64,000 nt of DNA. Origin: Xanthomonas sp. CFBP 8443 (GTDB lineage: Bacteria > Pseudomonadota > Gammaproteobacteria > Xanthomonadales > Xanthomonadaceae). The stretch's first letter is position 1; the number at the start of each line of letters is the position of its first letter. Position numbers and translations under genes: made by a program. The notes under the pieces were generated by a model. That model was not told where the DNA came from. It saw only the letters and a list, made by a program, of their open reading frames with translations, and did not search any database. The DNA is taken from positions 372,001 through 436,000 of the forward strand of contig NZ_CP102592.1 in assembly GCF_025666195.1 (NCBI RefSeq), given 5' to 3'. Positions 63,398 through 64,000 of the stretch are shown piece after piece.

Positions 63398-64000
63398 GTG
63401 CCGGCACGACCCAAGTGGTACAAGCGCTGGCGCCCGCGTTCGCTGCAGGCGCGCCAGTTGCTGGCCGCCAGCCTGAGCCTGGTGGCGTTCCTGGCTGCGG
63501 CCGGTTATGCGCTGGACCAGGCCTTCGCCGATACCGCGCTGAGCAACCTGCGCGAGCGCCTGAAGAGCTACGCCACCGCCTACGCCAACAACGTCGACGT
63601 GGCGCGCGACGGCTCGCTGTACATCAACAACGACAAGCCGCCGCCGGACCCGCACTTCGACCGGCCCGGCAGCGGCCTGTACGCGCAGATCGTGATGCCC
63701 AACGAACGCTGGATCTCGATGTCCAGCGAGGGTCCGTTGCCGCCCAAGGGCGGCATGCTCGAGCCGCGCCAGGAAACCTTCGACGGCCCCTGGCCGATGA
63801 CCCAGATCGACGGCAGCGAAGGCGAGGTCTACCGCTACGGCATCGGCCTGGCCTACGTGCGCCGCGACAAGGAAACCCCGGTCACCATCTACGTCATGGA
63901 GGACACCCGCGCGCTGGGCGCGCAGCTGCGCGTGTTCCGCGGCCGGGTGTGGTTCAACCTCGGCGGCGCCGGGCTGATCCTGCTGCTGCTGCAGGCCTTC
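63398..64000 (+). CDS. phoQ: Sensor kinase PhoQ, N-terminal part (continues past window)
   Basis: The first 201 codons of a sensor kinase. A basic N-terminus ('KWYKRWRPRSLQARQ') precedes TM1 (about residues 20-42). The periplasmic sensor domain (about 43-180) is acidic in places ('DGSEGEVYRYG', 'MEDTRALG'), and TM2 begins around residue 188 ('FNLGGAGLILLLLQAF'). The HAMP and kinase domains lie outside the window. GTG 63398 is chosen from AAGGAAG at 63384-63390 (spacing 7); no in-frame ATG precedes TM1. Assignment to PhoQ rests on linkage to phoP and topology. Confidence 0.85.
   Translation, partial: MPARPKWYKRWRPRSLQARQLLAASLSLVAFLAAAGYALDQAFADTALSNLRERLKSYATAYANNVDVARDGSLYINNDKPPPDPHFDRPGSGLYAQIVMPNERWISMSSEGPLPPKGGMLEPRQETFDGPWPMTQIDGSEGEVYRYGIGLAYVRRDKETPVTIYVMEDTRALGAQLRVFRGRVWFNLGGAGLILLLLQAF

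Overview
The window is a GC-rich (roughly 68-70% by eye) gammaproteobacterial chromosome segment, most likely Xanthomonas. The early-branching sacchari/albilineans/translucens side of the genus is a guess. The assignment rests on an orphan XVIPCD domain (the type IV secretion signal of Xanthomonadales), a SmeSR/SmeABC-type efflux locus, ohrR/ohr with the Xanthomonas cysteine spacing, a phoP/phoQ pair, and dozens of short intergenic palindromes of the type seen across this genus. I see no tRNA, rRNA, CRISPR array, prophage or transposase gene.

Layout. 1-9.7 kb: KefB/C-type antiporter (partial), a Pat-type acyl-CoA synthetase/acetyltransferase, ChrA, a cold-shock/membrane/Excalibur fusion and small unknowns. 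9.8-16.2 kb: leucine catabolism (mccA, mccB, ivd) with a divergent TetR regulator. 16.6-27.2 kb: cytochrome c5, secreted nuclease, a zinc island (MerC-like protein and COG0523 GTPase sharing a Zur-box-like site), DMT transporter, zapE, ohrR-ohr and a sirtuin. 27.2-31.3 kb: esterase, EnvZ/OmpR-like pair, a secreted Ser/Gly-rich protein and an EF-hand protein. 31.7-36.9 kb: ribonucleotide reductase operon (nrdA, nrdB, flavodoxin, thioredoxin) behind a cobalamin riboswitch. 37-46 kb: VOC proteins, LysR/MFS pair, second sirtuin, OYE-type oxidoreductase, 3-hydroxyisobutyrate dehydrogenase-like enzyme, orphan XVIPCD protein, purU. 46-54 kb: two-component pair divergent from a tripartite RND pump. 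54-64 kb: large secreted hydrolase-like protein, PDZ protein, metE behind a second cobalamin riboswitch, dusA, phoP and the start of phoQ.

How parts connect. Two B12-sparing enzymes (NrdAB and MetE) are both placed under cobalamin riboswitches. One protein acetyltransferase (Pat) and two sirtuins of different classes lie within 40 kb. Three two-component systems are present, two of them beside likely targets (efflux pump; secreted and EF-hand proteins).

Structural DNA. Two copies of a roughly 525-bp element with inverted ends lie in opposite orientation about 13 kb apart (11955-12480 and 25413-25937). Both are bordered by GCAACA/GCCACA-type hexamer repeats. Palindromic REP-like units in at least three stem-sequence families sit mostly at gene 3' ends, and GGGATTC/GGGACTC heptamer repeats occur as inverted pairs. 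All coordinates and motifs were read by eye; no database search or folding program was run.
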